Assembly: GCF_000235745.1 (NCBI RefSeq)
Contig: NZ_AGSX01000043.1
Span: 1 to 64,000, forward strand
Direction of reading: 5' to 3'
DNA: 64,000 nucleotides
Source of the DNA: Stutzerimonas stutzeri SDM-LAC
GTDB lineage: Bacteria; Pseudomonadota; Gammaproteobacteria; Pseudomonadales; Pseudomonadaceae
In this document: positions 46,940-59,211 of the stretch, one piece after another
Layout: every line of letters starts with the position of its first letter
Numbering within the stretch: position 1 is the first letter of the stretch
Notes under the pieces: model-generated
Told to the model about the DNA's origin: nothing
Databases searched by the model: none
What the model saw: the letters and a program-made list of their open reading frames with translations, nothing else
Translations under genes and position numbers: made by a program

Positions 46940-48366
46940 ACAAGTCACTACTGAGCCTGGCGCTGTTGGCAGCGCTGAGCGGCTGCTCGTTGATCCCCGA
47001 TTACCAGCGGCCTGACGCACCTACAGCGGCGAGCTGGCCTGAGGGTGAGGCGTACATCGGCTCTGCCAGTGCGGCGAAAGGGCCGCAGATGGAGATGGAC
47101 TGGCAGACCTTTTTCAGGGATCCCGCGCTGCGTCAGTTGATCAGCGTGGCGCTGGAGAACAACCGTGACCTTCGTGTCGCGGCACTGAACGTCGATGCCT
47201 ATCGCGCGCTTTACCGCGTACAGCGAGCCGATGTGCTGCCGGTGGTAAGCGGCGATGCAGCCGGCAATCGCACTCGAACGCCGGGTGATCTCAACCAGAC
47301 GGGCGAAAGCGCCATCAGCAGCCAGTACAGTGCGACGCTCGGAGTGTCCTGGGAGCTCGATCTGTTCGGGCGTCTGGGCAGTCTGCGCGAGCAGGCATTG
47401 CAGGAGTACTTCGCCACGGAGGCGGCGCAGCGGAGCGCGCAGGTCAGCCTGATTGCCAGCGTGGCTAATGCCTGGCTGACCTTGCAGGCCGATCAGGCTC
47501 TATTGCTGGTGAGCCGCGACACGCTTAAGGCCTTCGAAGAAAGCCTCTCGCTCACTCAGCGCAGCTTCGATGTTGGCGTAGCCTCAGCACTCGAACTAAG
47601 CCAGGCGCGCAGCGCGGTCGATACCGCACGGGTAGGGATCGAGCGTTACACCCGCCAGGTGGCCCAGGATCGAAACGCCCTGACGCTGCTGCTTGGTCGC
47701 AATATTCCGTTGGAGTTGCCGGCTGATGGTCGGCTGGAGCGCGACCTGTTGGCGGCGGTTCCGGTGGGGCTGCCGTCGGACCTGCTCTATAAACGTCCGG
47801 ACATCATTCAAGCTGAATACCAGCTGCGTGCCGCCAACGCGAATATCGGTGCGGCGAGGGCGGCATTCTTTCCACGCATCAGCCTCACCGGTGCGGTGGG
47901 TACTGCGAGCAGAGAGCTGTCCGGGCTGTTCGATGGCGGCTCCAGCTACTGGAACTTCGCCCCGAGCATCAGTGTACCGATCTTCAACGCCGGGCAGCTG
48001 CGTGCCAACCTCGACTATGCCGAGATCAGTCGCAACATCCAGGTGGCGCAGTATGAGCAGGCAATCCAGACAGCCTTCCGTGAAGTGGCGGACGGACTGG
48101 CCGCGCAGGCGACTTATGTTCGCCAAGTGCAGGCTCAGCGCGATCTGCTGGAGACCAGCGAGGACTACTACCGCCTTGCCGAACGCCGCTACCGCACCGG
48201 TGTGGACAGCTACCTGACCCTACTCGATGCACAGCGGCAGCTGTTCGAAGTTCAGCAGCAATTCATCAGCGACCGACTGGCGCAGATGGTCAGCGAGGTC
48301 GAGCTGTTCAAGGCATTGGGCGGCGGTTGGGATGCCCAGACCGAGGCTATCCCAGGGCAGGGTTGA
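46936..48366 (+). CDS. oprM: Outer-membrane efflux channel lipoprotein, OprM/TtgC type
   Basis: The exit duct of the pump: a 476-residue TolC-family protein with a lipoprotein signal ending at LSGC (Cys17). The two structural repeats are visible, with [17 protein letters not shown] near residue 135 and the second-half motif [15 protein letters not shown] near 310, and helical stretches between. It starts in an ATGA overlap with mexB and ends shortly before a strong two-way terminator. Other RND pumps in the cell may share this channel. Confidence 0.95.
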   Translation: MNKSLLSLALLAALSGCSLIPDYQRPDAPTAASWPEGEAYIGSASAAKGPQMEMDWQTFFRDPALRQLISVALENNRDLRVAALNVDAYRALYRVQRADVLPVVSGDAAGNRTRTPGDLNQTGESAISSQYSATLGVSWELDLFGRLGSLREQALQEYFATEAAQRSAQVSLIASVANAWLTLQADQALLLVSRDTLKAFEESLSLTQRSFDVGVASALELSQARSAVDTARVGIERYTRQVAQDRNALTLLLGRNIPLELPADGRLERDLLAAVPVGLPSDLLYKRPDIIQAEYQLRAANANIGAARAAFFPRISLTGAVGTASRELSGLFDGGSSYWNFAPSISVPIFNAGQLRANLDYAEISRNIQVAQYEQAIQTAFREVADGLAAQATYVRQVQAQRDLLETSEDYYRLAERRYRTGVDSYLTLLDAQRQLFEVQQQFISDRLAQMVSEVELFKALGGGWDAQTEAIPGQG

Positions 48367-48417
48367 GGATGCTTAACCGCGCTTGCCGTCGTTCGATGGT
48401 GTTCTTGCCGAGCTAGT

Positions 48418-48463
48418 GCACAAACAACAACGCCGCCTCTGAGGGCGGCGTTGTTGTTTGTGC
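48418..48463. terminator. Bidirectional terminator between oprM and the DEAD-box helicase gene
   Basis: A perfect 20-base inverted repeat, GCACAAACAACAACGCCGCC against its complement, with a six-base loop TCTGAG. The core is GC-rich and the outer arms are A-rich on one side and T-rich on the other, so each strand gives a hairpin ending in a U-rich run. It lies between two converging genes, 52 bases after one stop and 8 before the other. Confidence 0.9.
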
Positions 48464-48470
48464 TGCATTT

Positions 48471-50279
48471 TCAGCGATTGCGGGTCAGCAATGCCGGCTT
48501 CTCACCGCGAGGCTTGGTCGGAAGCTGCTCCAACTGATCGAGGCTGGGCAATCGATCCAGCTTCGACTCCTTGTGGATGATGACCGGCTGCTTTTCCTTC
48601 GGCTTCTCCGCCATGTCTCGACGAGCGCCACCGTTGCCACCGTCGATGCGGCGTCCTTCATTCTTGCGGCGTGGCTGACCGCCACGGGTCGATTGCCCCT
48701 GGCGCTTGCCTTTGCCCTGAGCGCCGGTGCCGCTGCGCGGCGCTGCCGCGGCACGTGGTTGGCCACCGGGTTGAGCTGGGGCGCCGGGGCGGCGGCCACG
48801 TCCCTGCTTGTTCTGGTACGGGCTGACGTAGTCGATGCTGTTACCGAAGTTGTCGACTTCATCATCGAGAAACACTTCCGGATCGCGATCATTTGGCAGG
48901 CGAGGCGGACGGCTCACTGGCGCCCCAGCCGCCTGCTCTGTCGCGCCCTGCGCAGGACGCGCATTGCGCGGCTTGTTGCGTCCACGACGGTTGCGGTCGC
49001 CCGCTTTCGGCTCGCCGGCTGCAGCTTCGGTGGTTTTCGCGGCGCGCTCGCCCCGAGGCTTACGTTCACTGTTGCGGGCAGGCCGCGGCTGGCGTGGCTC
49101 ACGAACTTCGGGCTTTTCCGCCTCGATGGTGCTGGCATCGAAGCCCATCAGATCGCCGTCCGGGATCTTCTGCTTGGTCATTCGCTCGATGCCCTTGAGC
49201 AGCTTTTCCTCGTCGGGAGCCACCAGCGAGATGGCCTCACCGCTGCGTCCGGCACGGCCGGTACGACCGATACGGTGAACGTAGTCTTCCTCGACGTTCG
49301 GCAGCTCGAAGTTGACTACATGGGGCAGCTGATCGATATCCAGGCCGCGTGCGGCGATATCGGTGGCGACCAGGACACGTACCTGGTTGGCCTTGAAGTC
49401 GGCCAACGCCTTGGTGCGCGCGTTCTGGCTCTTGTTGCCATGAATCGCGACCGCCGGCAGGCCATGCTTGTCGAGGTATTCAGCCAGGCGGTTGGCGCCA
49501 TGCTTGGTGCGGGTGAACACCAGCACCTGTTCCCAGGCGCCCTGAGTGATCAGGTGGGCCAGCAGGGCGCGTTTGTGCGAGGCAGCTAGGCGGAATACCC
49601 GTTGCTCGATACGCTCGACCGTCGTGTTCGGCGGGGTGACCTGGATTTTTTCTGGCTCGTGCAGCAGCTTGCTGGCGAGATCGGTGATGTCCTTGGAGAA
49701 AGTCGCCGAGAACAGCAGGTTCTGGCGCTTGGTCGGCAGCTTGGCCAGCACCTTCTTGACGTCATGGATGAAGCCCATGTCGAGCATGCGGTCGGCTTCG
49801 TCGAGCACCAGAATTTCGACATGCGACAGGTCGACGGCTTTCTGGTTGGCCAGGTCGAGCAAGCGGCCAGGGCAGGCGACAAGCACATCAAGACCCTTGG
49901 CAATCGCCTGGACCTGCGGATTCATGCCGACGCCGCCGAAGATGACGGCACTTTTCAGCGGCAGATCGCGGGCGTACAGCTTGAAACTGTCATGAACCTG
50001 GGCGGCCAGCTCGCGTGTTGGCGTCAGCACCAGTACGCGCGGCTGTCGTGGGCCGTGGCGGTGTTCGCGATCGGGATGGCCACCCGGGAAGAGGATTTCG
50101 AGAACGGGGAGCGCGAAACCACCGGTCTTGCCGGTTCCCGTCTGTGCGGCGACCATCAGGTCGCGGCCTTGCAACACGGCGGGGATGGCCCGCTGTTGCA
50201 CCGGTGTAGGCTGGGTGTAACCGGCGGCCTCGACGGCACCGGCCAAAGCCTCGGAGAGACCGAGGGAAGCAAAGGACAT
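48471..50279 (-). CDS. DEAD-box ATP-dependent RNA helicase (RhlE-like)
   Basis: A 602-residue RNA helicase with a two-domain core of about 375 residues and a long basic, low-complexity tail rich in Arg, Gly and Pro. Motifs in order: Q motif [13 protein letters not shown], motif [36 protein letters not shown] and [12 protein letters not shown]. Such proteins remodel rRNA or mRNA, especially in the cold; the tail gives extra RNA binding. The TATACT-like element about 135 bases upstream of the start suggests a long 5' leader. It stands alone between oprM and metF. Confidence 0.9.
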   Translation of the reverse strand: MSFASLGLSEALAGAVEAAGYTQPTPVQQRAIPAVLQGRDLMVAAQTGTGKTGGFALPVLEILFPGGHPDREHRHGPRQPRVLVLTPTRELAAQVHDSFKLYARDLPLKSAVIFGGVGMNPQVQAIAKGLDVLVACPGRLLDLANQKAVDLSHVEILVLDEADRMLDMGFIHDVKKVLAKLPTKRQNLLFSATFSKDITDLASKLLHEPEKIQVTPPNTTVERIEQRVFRLAASHKRALLAHLITQGAWEQVLVFTRTKHGANRLAEYLDKHGLPAVAIHGNKSQNARTKALADFKANQVRVLVATDIAARGLDIDQLPHVVNFELPNVEEDYVHRIGRTGRAGRSGEAISLVAPDEEKLLKGIERMTKQKIPDGDLMGFDASTIEAEKPEVREPRQPRPARNSERKPRGERAAKTTEAAAGEPKAGDRNRRGRNKPRNARPAQGATEQAAGAPVSRPPRLPNDRDPEVFLDDEVDNFGNSIDYVSPYQNKQGRGRRPGAPAQPGGQPRAAAAPRSGTGAQGKGKRQGQSTRGGQPRRKNEGRRIDGGNGGARRDMAEKPKEKQPVIIHKESKLDRLPSLDQLEQLPTKPRGEKPALLTRNR

Positions 50280-50481
50280 GAGTAATCCTGTCTTGTATAG
50301 GGCGATGCCCTGGGATGGTCATGCCTGGCTCGAATCGCGACTGGCGTGCGATCCCGTCCGGTCCTGCCGCATTGGAAGATGCTGACATCCGGGCGTAAGC
50401 CTGGCGGAAGCGCGGAGTATAACAGAGCCTGTTACCACCGCATTGGTAGGACAGTGTGGCAGTTCGCAGGTTCATTGACCA

Positions 50482-50503
50482 GCTCCCTGTTTCTGCAGGG
50501 AGC
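50482..50503 (-). terminator. Candidate metF terminator hairpin
   Basis: GCTCCCTG-TTTCTG-CAGGGAGC is a perfect eight-base stem 12 bases beyond the metF stop. It is extendable by a GG/CC pair past one mismatch. There is no downstream T-run on the minus strand, so it may end transcripts weakly or only stabilise the 3' end. Confidence 0.45.
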
Positions 50504-50515
50504 CGGATCGATGAT

Positions 50516-51370
50516 TCAGCGGGTCAGCTTGAGGTTGTTCCAGATCGCCAGGCTGGGTTCGGCCTGGTTCAGGGTATAGAAGTGCAAGCCCGGCGCACCG
50601 CCGGTCAGCAGCTCCTCGCACATCTCGCTGATTACCTGCTCGCCGAAGGCCTGGATGCTTTCCATGTCATCGCCATAGGACTCCAGCTGCTTGCGCACCC
50701 AGCGCGGGATTTCCGCACCGCAGGCATCGGAGAAGCGCGCTAGCTTGCTGTAGTTGGTGATCGGCATGATGCCCGGGACGATCGGCGTCTCTACGCCCAG
50801 CTTGCGCACGCGCTCGACGAAGTAGAAGTAGCAGTCGGCGTTGAAGAAGTACTGGGTGATGGCGCTACTAGCCCCGGCCTTGGCCTTGCGCACGAAGTTG
50901 GCCAGGTCGTCCTCGAAGTTGCGCGCCTGCGGATGCATCTCCGGGTACGCCGCGATTCCAATGTGGAAATGATCGCCCGTTTCGCTGCGAATGAACTCCA
51001 CCAGCTCGTTGGCATAGCGCAGCTCGCCGCTGGCCATGCCCATGCCGGATGGCAGATCGCCGCGCAGCGCAACGATGCGTTTGATACCGGCGTTTTTGTA
51101 CAGGTTCAACAGCTCGCGCAGTTCCTGTTTGCTATCGCCGACACAGGAGAGGTGCGGTGCGGTCGGCACATTCACTTCGCCGTCGAGCTGCAGCACGGTG
51201 TTCAAGGTGCGGTCGCGGGTCGAACCACCCGCACCGTAAGTGCAGGAAAAGAAGTCCGGCTTGTATTCGGCCAGCCGGCGCGCGGTGACCATCAATTTTT
51301 CATGCCCAGCGTCGGTCTTGGTGGGGAAGAACTCGAAGCTGATGGCGGGTTTCGATTGGGGTTTGCTCAT
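50516..51370 (-). CDS. metF: Methylenetetrahydrofolate reductase
   Basis: MetF reduces 5,10-methylene-THF to 5-methyl-THF, which supplies the methyl group for methionine. It is a 284-residue flavoprotein TIM barrel. The N-terminal SFEFFPTKTD motif with the catalytic Glu, the FSCTYGAGGSTRDRT segment and the LRGDLPSG segment are visible. It is downstream of ahcY on the same strand, 117 bases apart, with a large hairpin in between. The pair forms the homocysteine-recycling operon controlled by the riboswitch ahead of ahcY. Confidence 0.96.
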   Translation of the reverse strand: MSKPQSKPAISFEFFPTKTDAGHEKLMVTARRLAEYKPDFFSCTYGAGGSTRDRTLNTVLQLDGEVNVPTAPHLSCVGDSKQELRELLNLYKNAGIKRIVALRGDLPSGMGMASGELRYANELVEFIRSETGDHFHIGIAAYPEMHPQARNFEDDLANFVRKAKAGASSAITQYFFNADCYFYFVERVRKLGVETPIVPGIMPITNYSKLARFSDACGAEIPRWVRKQLESYGDDMESIQAFGEQVISEMCEELLTGGAPGLHFYTLNQAEPSLAIWNNLKLTR

Positions 51371-51424
51371 GACAAATCCAGGGGCTGTCGGACAGCACGC
51401 TGCCCGAGACTTCCTTCATCGACA

Positions 51425-51471
51425 AAGGCTGGAGACTAGCGGCTGGATCATTTCGTCCAGCCTCCAGCCTT
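51425..51471 (-). repeat. Composite hairpin between ahcY and metF
   Basis: AAGGCTGGAG (51425-51434) pairs perfectly with CTCCAGCCTT (51462-51471), and inside it GCTGGA (51442-51447) pairs with TCCAGC (51456-51461). The motif GGCTGGA occurs twice on one side and TCCAGCC twice on the other, so alternative pairings exist. It lies just after the ahcY stop and may lower metF expression relative to ahcY, protect the ahcY 3' end, or be a member of a dispersed intergenic repeat family. Confidence 0.7.
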
Positions 51472-51487
51472 CCGGCCTCCGGCGGTC

Positions 51488-52897
51488 TTAGTAGCGGTAA
51501 GAGTCTGGCTTGAACGGACCTTCGACTTCCACGCCGATGTACTCGGCCTGGGTCGGCGTCAGACGGGTGATGACACCACCGAAGCCCTTGACCATTTCGG
51601 CTGCGACTTCCTCGTCGAGCTTCTTCGGCAGCACCATCACGGTGACGTTCTTGGTCTTCTCGACGACCGGCAGGTCAGCGAACTTCTCGTTGAACAGGTG
51701 GATCTGCGCGAGCACCTGGTTGGCGAACGAACCGTCCATGATTCGGCTCGGGTGACCGGTGGCGTTGCCCAGGTTCACCAGACGGCCTTCGGCCAGCAGG
51801 ATCAGGTAGTCGTCGTTCTGTGCATCGAAGCTGCCAGCGCCAGTGCGGTGGATCTTGTGCACCTGCGGCTTGACCTCTTCCCAGGCCCAATTCTTGCGCA
51901 TGAAGGCGGTGTCGATCTCGTTGTCGAAGTGACCGATGTTGCACACCACGGCGCGCTTCTTCAGGCCTTTCAGCATGCCGGCGTCGCAGACATTGGCGTT
52001 ACCGGTGGTGGTGACGATCAGATCGATCTTGCCCAGCAGTGCGGTGTCGATACAGCCGTCAGTACCGTCGTTGAGACCGTCCTTGTAGGGGGAGACCAGC
52101 TCGAAACCGTCCATACAGGCCTGCATCGCGCAGATTGGATCGACTTCCGAGACCTTGACGATCATGCCTTCCTGGCGCAGCGACTGCGCTGAGCCCTTGC
52201 CCACGTCGCCATAGCCGATCACCAGGGCCTGTTTCCCAGAGAGCAGGTGGTCGGTAGCGCGCTTGATGGCGTCGTTGAGGCTGTGACGGCAGCCGTACTT
52301 GTTGTCGTTCTTGCTCTTGGTGACCGAGTCGTTGACGTTGATCGCCGGGATCTTCAGGGTGCCTTTCTTCAGCATGTCCTGCAGGCGATGCACACCGGTG
52401 GTGGTTTCTTCGGTGACGCCGTGAACACGCTCCAGTACCTGCGGGTACTTGTCATGCAGGATCTGGGTCAGGTCGCCGCCGTCGTCGAGGATCATGTTGG
52501 CGTCCCACGGCTGGCCGTCCTTGAGGATGGTCTGCTCGATGCACCACTCGTATTCTTCTTCGGTCTCGCCTTTCCAGGCGAAGACCGGGATGCCGGCGGC
52601 GGCGATGGCGGCGGCGGCCTGATCCTGGGTCGAGAAGATGTTGCAGCTGGACCAGCGTACTTCGGCGCCGAGGGCGGTCAGCGTCTCGATCAGCACGGCG
52701 GTCTGGATGGTCATGTGGATGCAGCCGAGGATTTTCGCGCCTTTGAGCGGCTGCTCGCCGGCGTACTTGTGGCGCAGGCCCATCAGGGCGGGCATTTCCG
52801 ATTCGGCGATGATGATTTCGCGGCGACCCCAGTCGGCCAGGGAAATGTCGGCGACCTTGAAATCGTTGAAACCGGCAGGCGTCATGACAGCGCTCAT
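51488..52897 (-). CDS. ahcY: Adenosylhomocysteinase (S-adenosylhomocysteine hydrolase)
   Basis: AhcY splits S-adenosylhomocysteine into adenosine and homocysteine, relieving product inhibition of methyltransferases. I use the ATG at 52897 ([18 protein letters not shown]), which gives 469 residues as in P. aeruginosa; an ATG at 52912 would add five. NAD-binding [15 protein letters not shown] is near residue 230, [14 protein letters not shown] near 60, and the C terminus ends in the family-typical [10 protein letters not shown] roughly 40-residue insertion relative to the shorter form of the enzyme is present. The leader carries an SAH riboswitch. Confidence 0.97.
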   Translation of the reverse strand: MSAVMTPAGFNDFKVADISLADWGRREIIIAESEMPALMGLRHKYAGEQPLKGAKILGCIHMTIQTAVLIETLTALGAEVRWSSCNIFSTQDQAAAAIAAAGIPVFAWKGETEEEYEWCIEQTILKDGQPWDANMILDDGGDLTQILHDKYPQVLERVHGVTEETTTGVHRLQDMLKKGTLKIPAINVNDSVTKSKNDNKYGCRHSLNDAIKRATDHLLSGKQALVIGYGDVGKGSAQSLRQEGMIVKVSEVDPICAMQACMDGFELVSPYKDGLNDGTDGCIDTALLGKIDLIVTTTGNANVCDAGMLKGLKKRAVVCNIGHFDNEIDTAFMRKNWAWEEVKPQVHKIHRTGAGSFDAQNDDYLILLAEGRLVNLGNATGHPSRIMDGSFANQVLAQIHLFNEKFADLPVVEKTKNVTVMVLPKKLDEEVAAEMVKGFGGVITRLTPTQAEYIGVEVEGPFKPDSYRY

Positions 52898-52927
52898 TGA
52901 AGAGTTCTCCATTCGTTTTGTGCGAAT

Positions 52928-53072
52928 GGGCGCCGTTGATGCGTATGGTTAACGCCCTGTCCGAGCCTGACAGGTGATACCTGATTGGGATCTGCTGCGG
53001 CGCGACAGATAAGCCGCGTGGCTTGCTAGATCCAAAACAGGCTTTCGCCCTGCTGCAGCGCCCCTCGGACAG
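52928..53072 (-). ncRNA. S-adenosylhomocysteine (SAH) riboswitch
   Basis: In the ahcY leader, read on the minus strand, CTGTCCGAGG (53072-53063) pairs with CTCGGACAG (52965-52957) to make P1. The conserved core follows it as GGCGCTGCAGC, and AGGCTCGGACAG precedes the 3' half. GGGCGC (53063-53058) can pair with GGCGCCC (52934-52928) as the pseudoknot. These elements match the SAH-I riboswitch, which turns on ahcY and metF when SAH accumulates. The pseudoknot ends about 30 bases before the start codon. Confidence 0.9.
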
Positions 53073-53116
53073 GTGGCGGGCACGGCCGAACGGTGTCGGC
53101 AGTGTGAAGCCCGGCG

Positions 53117-53145
53117 ATTATAGCTGTGACTGCGGGCAATCCCAA
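53117..53145 (-). promoter_or_regulatory. ahcY-metF sigma-70 promoter
   Basis: On the minus strand TTGGGA (53145-53140) and a perfect TATAAT (53122-53117) are separated by 17 bases. Transcription would begin near 53110, about 40 bases ahead of the riboswitch P1 stem, a normal arrangement. Confidence 0.8.
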
Positions 53146-53165
53146 GCCCGGCGCAGCGCTCTCGG

Positions 53166-54419
53166 TCAGTGAACGTCGCTGCGCGCGCGAGTGCAGATCT
53201 GGCGGACCAGCCGCCCGATACTCAATCCCTGGACCAGAATCGAGAACAGCACGATCAGATAGGTGATGTTCAGGAGCAGATCGCGCTCGTCACTGGCTGG
53301 CAGCGCCAGCACCAGCGCCACCGAAATCCCGCCTCGCAGCCCGCCCCAGGTGAGGATGCGCACCGTGCCGTTGGGCAGTGCGCGGCCCATTTTGCGCAAC
53401 AGGAAGGCTGCGGGGCCGACCGCCACCAGGCGGGTGCCGAGGATGAGTAGCGTCACGCACAGCGCAATCAGCAGGTAATGCGCGCTGAATGGCAGCAGCA
53501 CCAGCTCCATGCCGATCAGTACAAAGAGCACCGCGTTGAGGATCTCGTCGAGCAGCTCCCAGAAGTTGTCGAGGTTCTCCCTGGTGTGATCCGACATCGC
53601 GTGCTGCCGACCCTGGTTGCCGATGATCAGCCCTGCTACCACCATGGCGATGGGGCCGGAGACGTGCAGGTGTGTGGCCAGGGTATAGCCGCCCAGGACC
53701 AGCGCGAGGGTCAGCAAGACCTCCACCTGGTACTGATCGATGCTCTTGAGCAGGGCGAAGGTCAGAGCGCCAAGCAAGGCGCCGAGCAGGATGCCGCCGC
53801 CGGCTTCTTCGAAGAACAGCCAGACGGCCTCGCCAGCGCCCGGGGCTTCGCCGCGCGCCAGCACGCCCAGCAGCACGGTGAATACCACCACCGCGACGCC
53901 ATCGTTGAAGAGTGATTCGCCGACAATGGTGGTCTCCAGTGCCTTGGGCGCACCGGCTGAACGCATGATGCCGAGCACGGCGATGGGGTCGGTTGGCGAA
54001 ATCAGTGCGCCGAACAGCAGGCAATAGAGCAGCGGCGGCTGCTGTCCGAAAAGATCAAGAATCCACCAGCTGCCGAAACCGATCACGGCAGTGGAAAACA
54101 GCACCCCGACGGTCGCCAGCAGGCCGATGGCCCAGCGGCGGGCGCGCAGGTCGGCCAGGTTGATGTGCAACGCGCCGGCAAAGAGCAGAAACGACAACAT
54201 CCCATCCATCAGCAGATGGTTGAAGTCGATCCGGCCAACCAGGGTTTCGATCTGCGCTTCCAGCCGCGGCAGGCCCAGCATGGTCAACCCATGCAGCAGG
54301 AGCGAGAACACCAGCGCCGTGGCCATCACACCGATGGTTGGGGGCAAGCCGATGAAACGGTAGTTGAGGTAGGCGAGCAGCGCTGTGAGGCTGATGAAAA
54401 TGGCCGAAAGTTCGAGCAT
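53166..54419 (-). CDS. Na+/H+ antiporter, CPA1 (NhaP) family
   Basis: A 417-residue integral membrane protein with about twelve hydrophobic segments. The CPA1 signature GALISPTDPIAVLGIM (near residue 137) and GESLFNDGVAVVVFTVLLG (near 167) contain the acidic residues used for cation-proton exchange. It should expel Na+ or K+ in exchange for protons, supporting pH and salt balance. It is complete, and is transcribed toward the ahcY promoter from its own upstream region. No partner subunit is nearby. Confidence 0.93.
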   Translation of the reverse strand: MLELSAIFISLTALLAYLNYRFIGLPPTIGVMATALVFSLLLHGLTMLGLPRLEAQIETLVGRIDFNHLLMDGMLSFLLFAGALHINLADLRARRWAIGLLATVGVLFSTAVIGFGSWWILDLFGQQPPLLYCLLFGALISPTDPIAVLGIMRSAGAPKALETTIVGESLFNDGVAVVVFTVLLGVLARGEAPGAGEAVWLFFEEAGGGILLGALLGALTFALLKSIDQYQVEVLLTLALVLGGYTLATHLHVSGPIAMVVAGLIIGNQGRQHAMSDHTRENLDNFWELLDEILNAVLFVLIGMELVLLPFSAHYLLIALCVTLLILGTRLVAVGPAAFLLRKMGRALPNGTVRILTWGGLRGGISVALVLALPASDERDLLLNITYLIVLFSILVQGLSIGRLVRQICTRARSDVH

Positions 54420-54573
54420 GGGGTCCTCAGGTCAGCGTTCATGGGATGCAGAGTGGACTAGGTCGCGGTGCAAATGGTGCCAGGCGAGTCGCGAACTCAG
54501 CCAAGGGCAGGAGGGTCGTACCTTAAGGTTCGGTGAACCTCGCCGGGCGAATGACCCCTCAGGAGCTGCCAAC

Positions 54574-55008
54574 ATGAACCTCTTGTTTCGTTCCGTTCTG
54601 CTAGCCATTGCGGTCGGGTTGAGCCTGCCGGCTGCCGCCAATTCCTGCTATGTCAGCGCCGAAACCTCCGGCGCGGTGCCGCCGCCGGTGGTGACCGAAA
54701 AGTGTTTTCGCTACGAAGGCATGGAAGACAACGACATCGACTGGGTCTGCCAGAACAACGAGGCGGTGAAGAACTCTCGCCGTGAGATTCTCGACAGTTG
54801 CCCGTCCGGCCATTTCGGGGTTTGTACGGCACCGTTGACGCCCGCTACGCTAGCCAACGAGCGAGCCACCGGTAGTCAGGCCAACAGCACGCCCGCGCCG
54901 ACCACGGTGCCTGAGCAGGCGCGAATCGTCACTTACCACTACAAGGCAACAGATCAAGCCCAGGCCAAGATCGACTGCGAATCCGCAGGCGGTGAATGGT
55001 CGCAATAG
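54574..55008 (+). CDS. Secreted hypothetical protein
   Basis: A 144-residue protein with an N-terminal signal peptide (MNLLFRSVLLAIAVGLSLPAAAN, cleavage near residue 21). The mature part has six cysteines and no recognised domain; a Cys-rich central stretch (KCFRYEGMEDNDIDWVC) is followed by a Ser/Thr/Pro-rich linker and an ESAGGEW tail. The ATG has AGGAG nine bases upstream. I do not recognise the family. Disulfide-bonded periplasmic or outer-surface protein is the most that can be said. Confidence 0.75.
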   Translation: MNLLFRSVLLAIAVGLSLPAAANSCYVSAETSGAVPPPVVTEKCFRYEGMEDNDIDWVCQNNEAVKNSRREILDSCPSGHFGVCTAPLTPATLANERATGSQANSTPAPTTVPEQARIVTYHYKATDQAQAKIDCESAGGEWSQ

Positions 55009-55080
55009 AGGGGCGCGGTTTGGTGATACGGCTGGCAGGGGCGATAATCGCCGGCCGTTTGTATTCCGAGTGGTCGAACC

Positions 55081-55530
55081 ATGAAGTTGTTGCCGTTGAG
55101 TGTGTCGCTGGTCGCCATGTTGGCGTTGTTGGCTGGCTGTGATCGCATCGATCCCAATTCGCCACTCGGCAAACGCAAGGCCATCTACCAGCAGATGCTC
55201 GACGTCAAGGAAGACCTGGGCGGCATGCTCCGCGGGCGCTTGCCGTTCGACCCGGAAGGCTTCACCAGCGGTGCGGCGAAGCTTGATCAGCTGTCGCGTC
55301 AGCCTTGGCAACATTATCCGGAGGTCAAGGAGGCGCAAAGCGACGCCCGTGACGACGTCTGGCAACAGCAGGAACGGTTCAAGGAGATGGCCCGTGAGCT
55401 TGAATCCCGAACTGCCGCGCTGGTTGCCGCGACCACACAGGGGCCGGTGACGCCCGAAAGCATCGCGCCGGCGTTTCAGCAGGTAGAAGACGCGTGCGAA
55501 GCGTGCCACCAGGAATTTCGCGCCTATTGA
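55081..55530 (+). CDS. Cytochrome c'-like lipoprotein
   Basis: A 149-residue protein with a lipoprotein signal (LLAGC, Cys20), then an all-helical region and a single heme c motif CEACH at residues 139-143, only six residues from the C terminus. C-terminal placement of the heme site on a four-helix bundle is the hallmark of cytochrome c' and related c556 proteins, which bind NO or carry electrons. The Cys lipid anchor is unusual for c' proteins. It lies downstream of the small secreted protein gene. Confidence 0.82.
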   Translation: MKLLPLSVSLVAMLALLAGCDRIDPNSPLGKRKAIYQQMLDVKEDLGGMLRGRLPFDPEGFTSGAAKLDQLSRQPWQHYPEVKEAQSDARDDVWQQQERFKEMARELESRTAALVAATTQGPVTPESIAPAFQQVEDACEACHQEFRAY

Positions 55531-55551
55531 TAGAGGCGGTGCGCTACGCCG

Positions 55552-55932
55552 TCAGTGCTTGGCTGCCTCCAGTTGCTTGCGGGCATGATCCAGGCGCCGC
55601 TTGCTCACTTCAATCACCTGCGGATCACCCGTCCCCAGTGCCTCGCGCAGCTGCGCCTCGCGTGTCGTAGCCAGACGCATCGCCCGTTCGATCTCGGCGT
55701 GGTTGGGCTGCAGCGGGACCACGCCCTGGCAGCGCTCGGTCAGGTTTTGTAACTGAGCCTCCAATAGCGCTCGTTGACTGCTGTCGCCCTTCAGGCGCGC
55801 GTCCTTGATTTGCTGGCTGATGCGCTCGCGCTGGTCGCTGCAGGTGGCATCCGTCTCTGCGGCAACCGTTGCTGGCTGGGTGCCGCAAAGACAGAGCAGC
55901 ATAAAAGTGACGAGATTGTGCTGACCGGCCAT
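55552..55932 (-). CDS. Secreted DUF1090 (YqjC-like) protein
   Basis: A 126-residue exported protein of the DUF1090 family. A signal peptide (residues 1-25) is followed by a mostly helical, charged region with two conserved cysteines (CSDQRERISQQIKDARLKG and LTERCQGV), likely disulfide-linked. E. coli YqjC is a periplasmic member of unknown function. It converges on the cytochrome c' gene and follows ligB on the same strand after about 60 bases. Confidence 0.85.
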   Translation of the reverse strand: MAGQHNLVTFMLLCLCGTQPATVAAETDATCSDQRERISQQIKDARLKGDSSQRALLEAQLQNLTERCQGVVPLQPNHAEIERAMRLATTREAQLREALGTGDPQVIEVSKRRLDHARKQLEAAKH

Positions 55933-55991
55933 GCACAGGTCCTTTTTCTTGTTGTGATGTCATATGACTGGAGGCGAGCGGTGAAGTGCCG

Positions 55992-59065
<3,074 letters not shown>

Positions 59066-59211
59066 GCGGTGCCACTCCTGCTGTGATGACATGCGCAGCA
59101 TGCGCTTGCGATGCAGCAGTGAGCATGATCGGTATCAACGGCATTGATTAGTGAGCTAACCAGCAGCACCGTACAATCGTCAGCCAACTGTTTTTGCGGA
59201 GTGATTCATCA

